DNA of 64,000 nucleotides. It comes from Chelativorans sp. AA-79. Lineage in GTDB: Bacteria; Pseudomonadota; Alphaproteobacteria; Rhizobiales; Rhizobiaceae. Every line of letters begins with the position of its first letter. Within the stretch, counting starts at the first letter, position 1. Shown piece after piece: positions 62,763 through 64,000 of the stretch. The notes below the pieces were generated by a model. That model saw nothing but the letters and a program-made list of their open reading frames with translations. It did no database searches and was not told the DNA's origin. The DNA lies in assembly GCF_029457495.1 (NCBI RefSeq), contig NZ_CP120361.1:1504001-1568000 (forward strand), in the 5' to 3' direction. Both the position numbers and the translations under genes were made by a program.

Positions 62763-64000
62763 TCAGAACTGCATGTAGATGAATTCGCCCGCCTGCCAGC
62801 GGCCGAGGAGCACCAGGCTGAAAATGCACGCGTAATAGGCGCCCCATCGCAGCGCGACCGGCGCTGCGGCGAGCCGCCTGGCCATCGGCCGACGCTCGTC
62901 CAGCACTTCGATGACGACCAGCACAGCAATCAGCACCGCCCCCAGGGCGTGGTCGGCGGTGAAGGGGTAGCGCGTCGCAAGCGATGGCAGGCTCGGCAGG
63001 GCCGACCAGATCTTGCTCATGACGGTGACCGCCTGACCGATGCTGTCGGCGCGGAAGAAGATCCAGCTCACCAGGATGAGATGGAAGGTGAGCACGATGC
63101 GGAACAGTCGCAAGGTCGTGCTCTCGCTCACGCGGGGGAGGACCGCCGAGACCCGCTTCCAGAAGCCCCGCGTGGCGAGGCCCGCCCACTGATAGGCCCC
63201 GTTGAGCGCGCCCCAGACGAGAAACGTCCAGCCTACGCCGTAGCCGAGCCCTGCGTGCCAAAGGCCGCTCACCATGAAGACGGCCATGGTGTTGGCATAG
63301 CGGCGGAGCATACCCTTCTGGCTGCCGCCCAGTGGGATGTACAGATAGTCGCGGAACCAGTGACCAAGCGAAATGTGCCAGCGTGAGGACCAGAACTCCG
63401 CCGTCGAGACGGCGAGGTACGGCCGGCGAAAGTTTTCCATGAGCCTGATGCCGAGGAGCAGCGAGATTCCGATGGCGATATCCGAATAGCCGGAGAAATC
63501 GCAGTAGATCTGGAAGGCGAAGAAATAGACGGCGATCACCAGTTCCATCGGTGATGCATAGGCGGCGATGCGGAATGCATCGTCGACCACCGGGGCCAGA
63601 TTGTCGGCGATGACCACCTTCTTGAAAAGACCCCAGACAATCAGCTGCAGTCCGCTGACGGCGAGAATGGGATCAAAGCGCAACGATCCGGGTATCTGGG
63701 AAAGGAAGGGCTGGGCGCGCTCGATCGGCCCGGCCAGGATCTTCGGAAACCAGGAGACGTATAGGGCGAACCGGCCGGCATTCCGCTCGGGATCGCAAGC
63801 CCCGCGATACACGTCGACCAGATAGGCTGCCGCCATGAAGGCATAGAAGGAGAATCCGACCGGCGCAGTCAGGCCTAGGCGCGGCAGGTCGATGGCGCCG
63901 GCAAGGAGGCGTTCCACTTCGCTGGCCAGAAAATCGAAGAATTTCAGAGCGGCAAGCGCACCGAGAATGGTTGTGAGGCCAGTTGCGAGCGCAAGTTTTC
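62763..64000 (-). CDS. MBOAT O-acyltransferase (AlgI/DltB-like), N-terminus outside the window
   Basis: The open frame runs to the right edge (the last in-frame residues are KLALATGLTTIL), so the true start lies beyond 64000; a GTG at 63917 is in the middle of the protein by family length. At least 412 residues with many helices are present. Family motifs: the GFSFYAF start of the core, FWSSRWHISLGHWFRDYLYIP with a conserved His, and the catalytic His in VSGLWHAGLGYG. It transfers an acyl group, usually acetyl, across the membrane to the SGNH-like partner encoded next. Confidence 0.9.
   Translation of the reverse strand, partial: KLALATGLTTILGALAALKFFDFLASEVERLLAGAIDLPRLGLTAPVGFSFYAFMAAAYLVDVYRGACDPERNAGRFALYVSWFPKILAGPIERAQPFLSQIPGSLRFDPILAVSGLQLIVWGLFKKVVIADNLAPVVDDAFRIAAYASPMELVIAVYFFAFQIYCDFSGYSDIAIGISLLLGIRLMENFRRPYLAVSTAEFWSSRWHISLGHWFRDYLYIPLGGSQKGMLRRYANTMAVFMVSGLWHAGLGYGVGWTFLVWGALNGAYQWAGLATRGFWKRVSAVLPRVSESTTLRLFRIVLTFHLILVSWIFFRADSIGQAVTVMSKIWSALPSLPSLATRYPFTADHALGAVLIAVLVVIEVLDERRPMARRLAAAPVALRWGAYYACIFSLVLLGRWQAGEFIYMQF

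Noticed and set aside
1..64000. tRNA, rRNA, CRISPR arrays, riboswitches, phage genes
   Set aside because: I looked for conserved rRNA and tRNA stretches, spaced direct repeats and phage-type gene runs and saw none; small RNAs cannot be excluded by eye.

Overview
The window reads as GC-rich chromosomal or large-replicon DNA from an alphaproteobacterium, most likely of the Rhizobiales (Hyphomicrobiales). This placement is inferred from gene content: TRAP, tripartite tricarboxylate (TTT) and ABC uptake systems with amidohydrolases and hydantoinases, a BigR-type sulfide regulator, an FNR/FixK-type regulator with several matching DNA boxes, and a short palindromic repeat of a kind common in that order. 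No rRNA, tRNA or CRISPR array was seen.

Layout. 0.2-3.3 kb: an MFS exporter convergent with a membrane-anchored alpha/beta hydrolase. 3.5-11.8 kb, minus strand: HdeD-like protein, RND pump, its adaptor, a second HdeD-like protein, then arginine deiminase and an arginine/ornithine antiporter. Together these look like an acid and envelope stress block. 12-17 kb: small envelope proteins, an AraC regulator divergent from an NhaC-type antiporter, a two-domain Kazal lipoprotein and a DUF1269 protein. 17.6-18.7 kb: an IS3-family element with a broken orfA, sitting in the start of an unidentified gene downstream of a TRAP operon.

18.8-45.2 kb is a catabolic region of separate modules, each with its own regulator. 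(1) TRAP transporter plus amidohydrolase, divergent from a LysR-type regulator with two helix-turn-helix domains. (2) TTT transporter with a CapA-like phosphatase and an IclR regulator in one operon. (3) A decayed stretch with relics of another TTT system and of maleylacetate reductase. (4) A ten-gene operon divergent from a LysR regulator: HyuA, HyuB, two creatinase-fold (M24-like) proteins that lack the metal ligands, an MmgE/PrpD protein, an ABC importer with two permeases, and an amidohydrolase. It probably imports and opens a cyclic amide or related heterocycle, but the substrate is unknown.

45.7-52 kb: a BigR/SqrR persulfide-sensing repressor divergent from sulfide:quinone oxidoreductase, a DUF2892 protein and an RND adaptor/pump pair. 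52-61.8 kb: a likely microoxic stress cluster, with an FNR/CRP-family regulator and five TTGA(T/C)-N4-(A/G)TCAA type boxes in front of an ABC-type efflux operon, DUF2267, the regulator itself, an Hsp20 operon (with a Met-rich EF-hand protein and a SHOCT protein) and an exported nitroreductase-like protein. The window ends in a partial MBOAT O-acyltransferase and its SGNH-like partner, probably for acetylation of an exported polymer.
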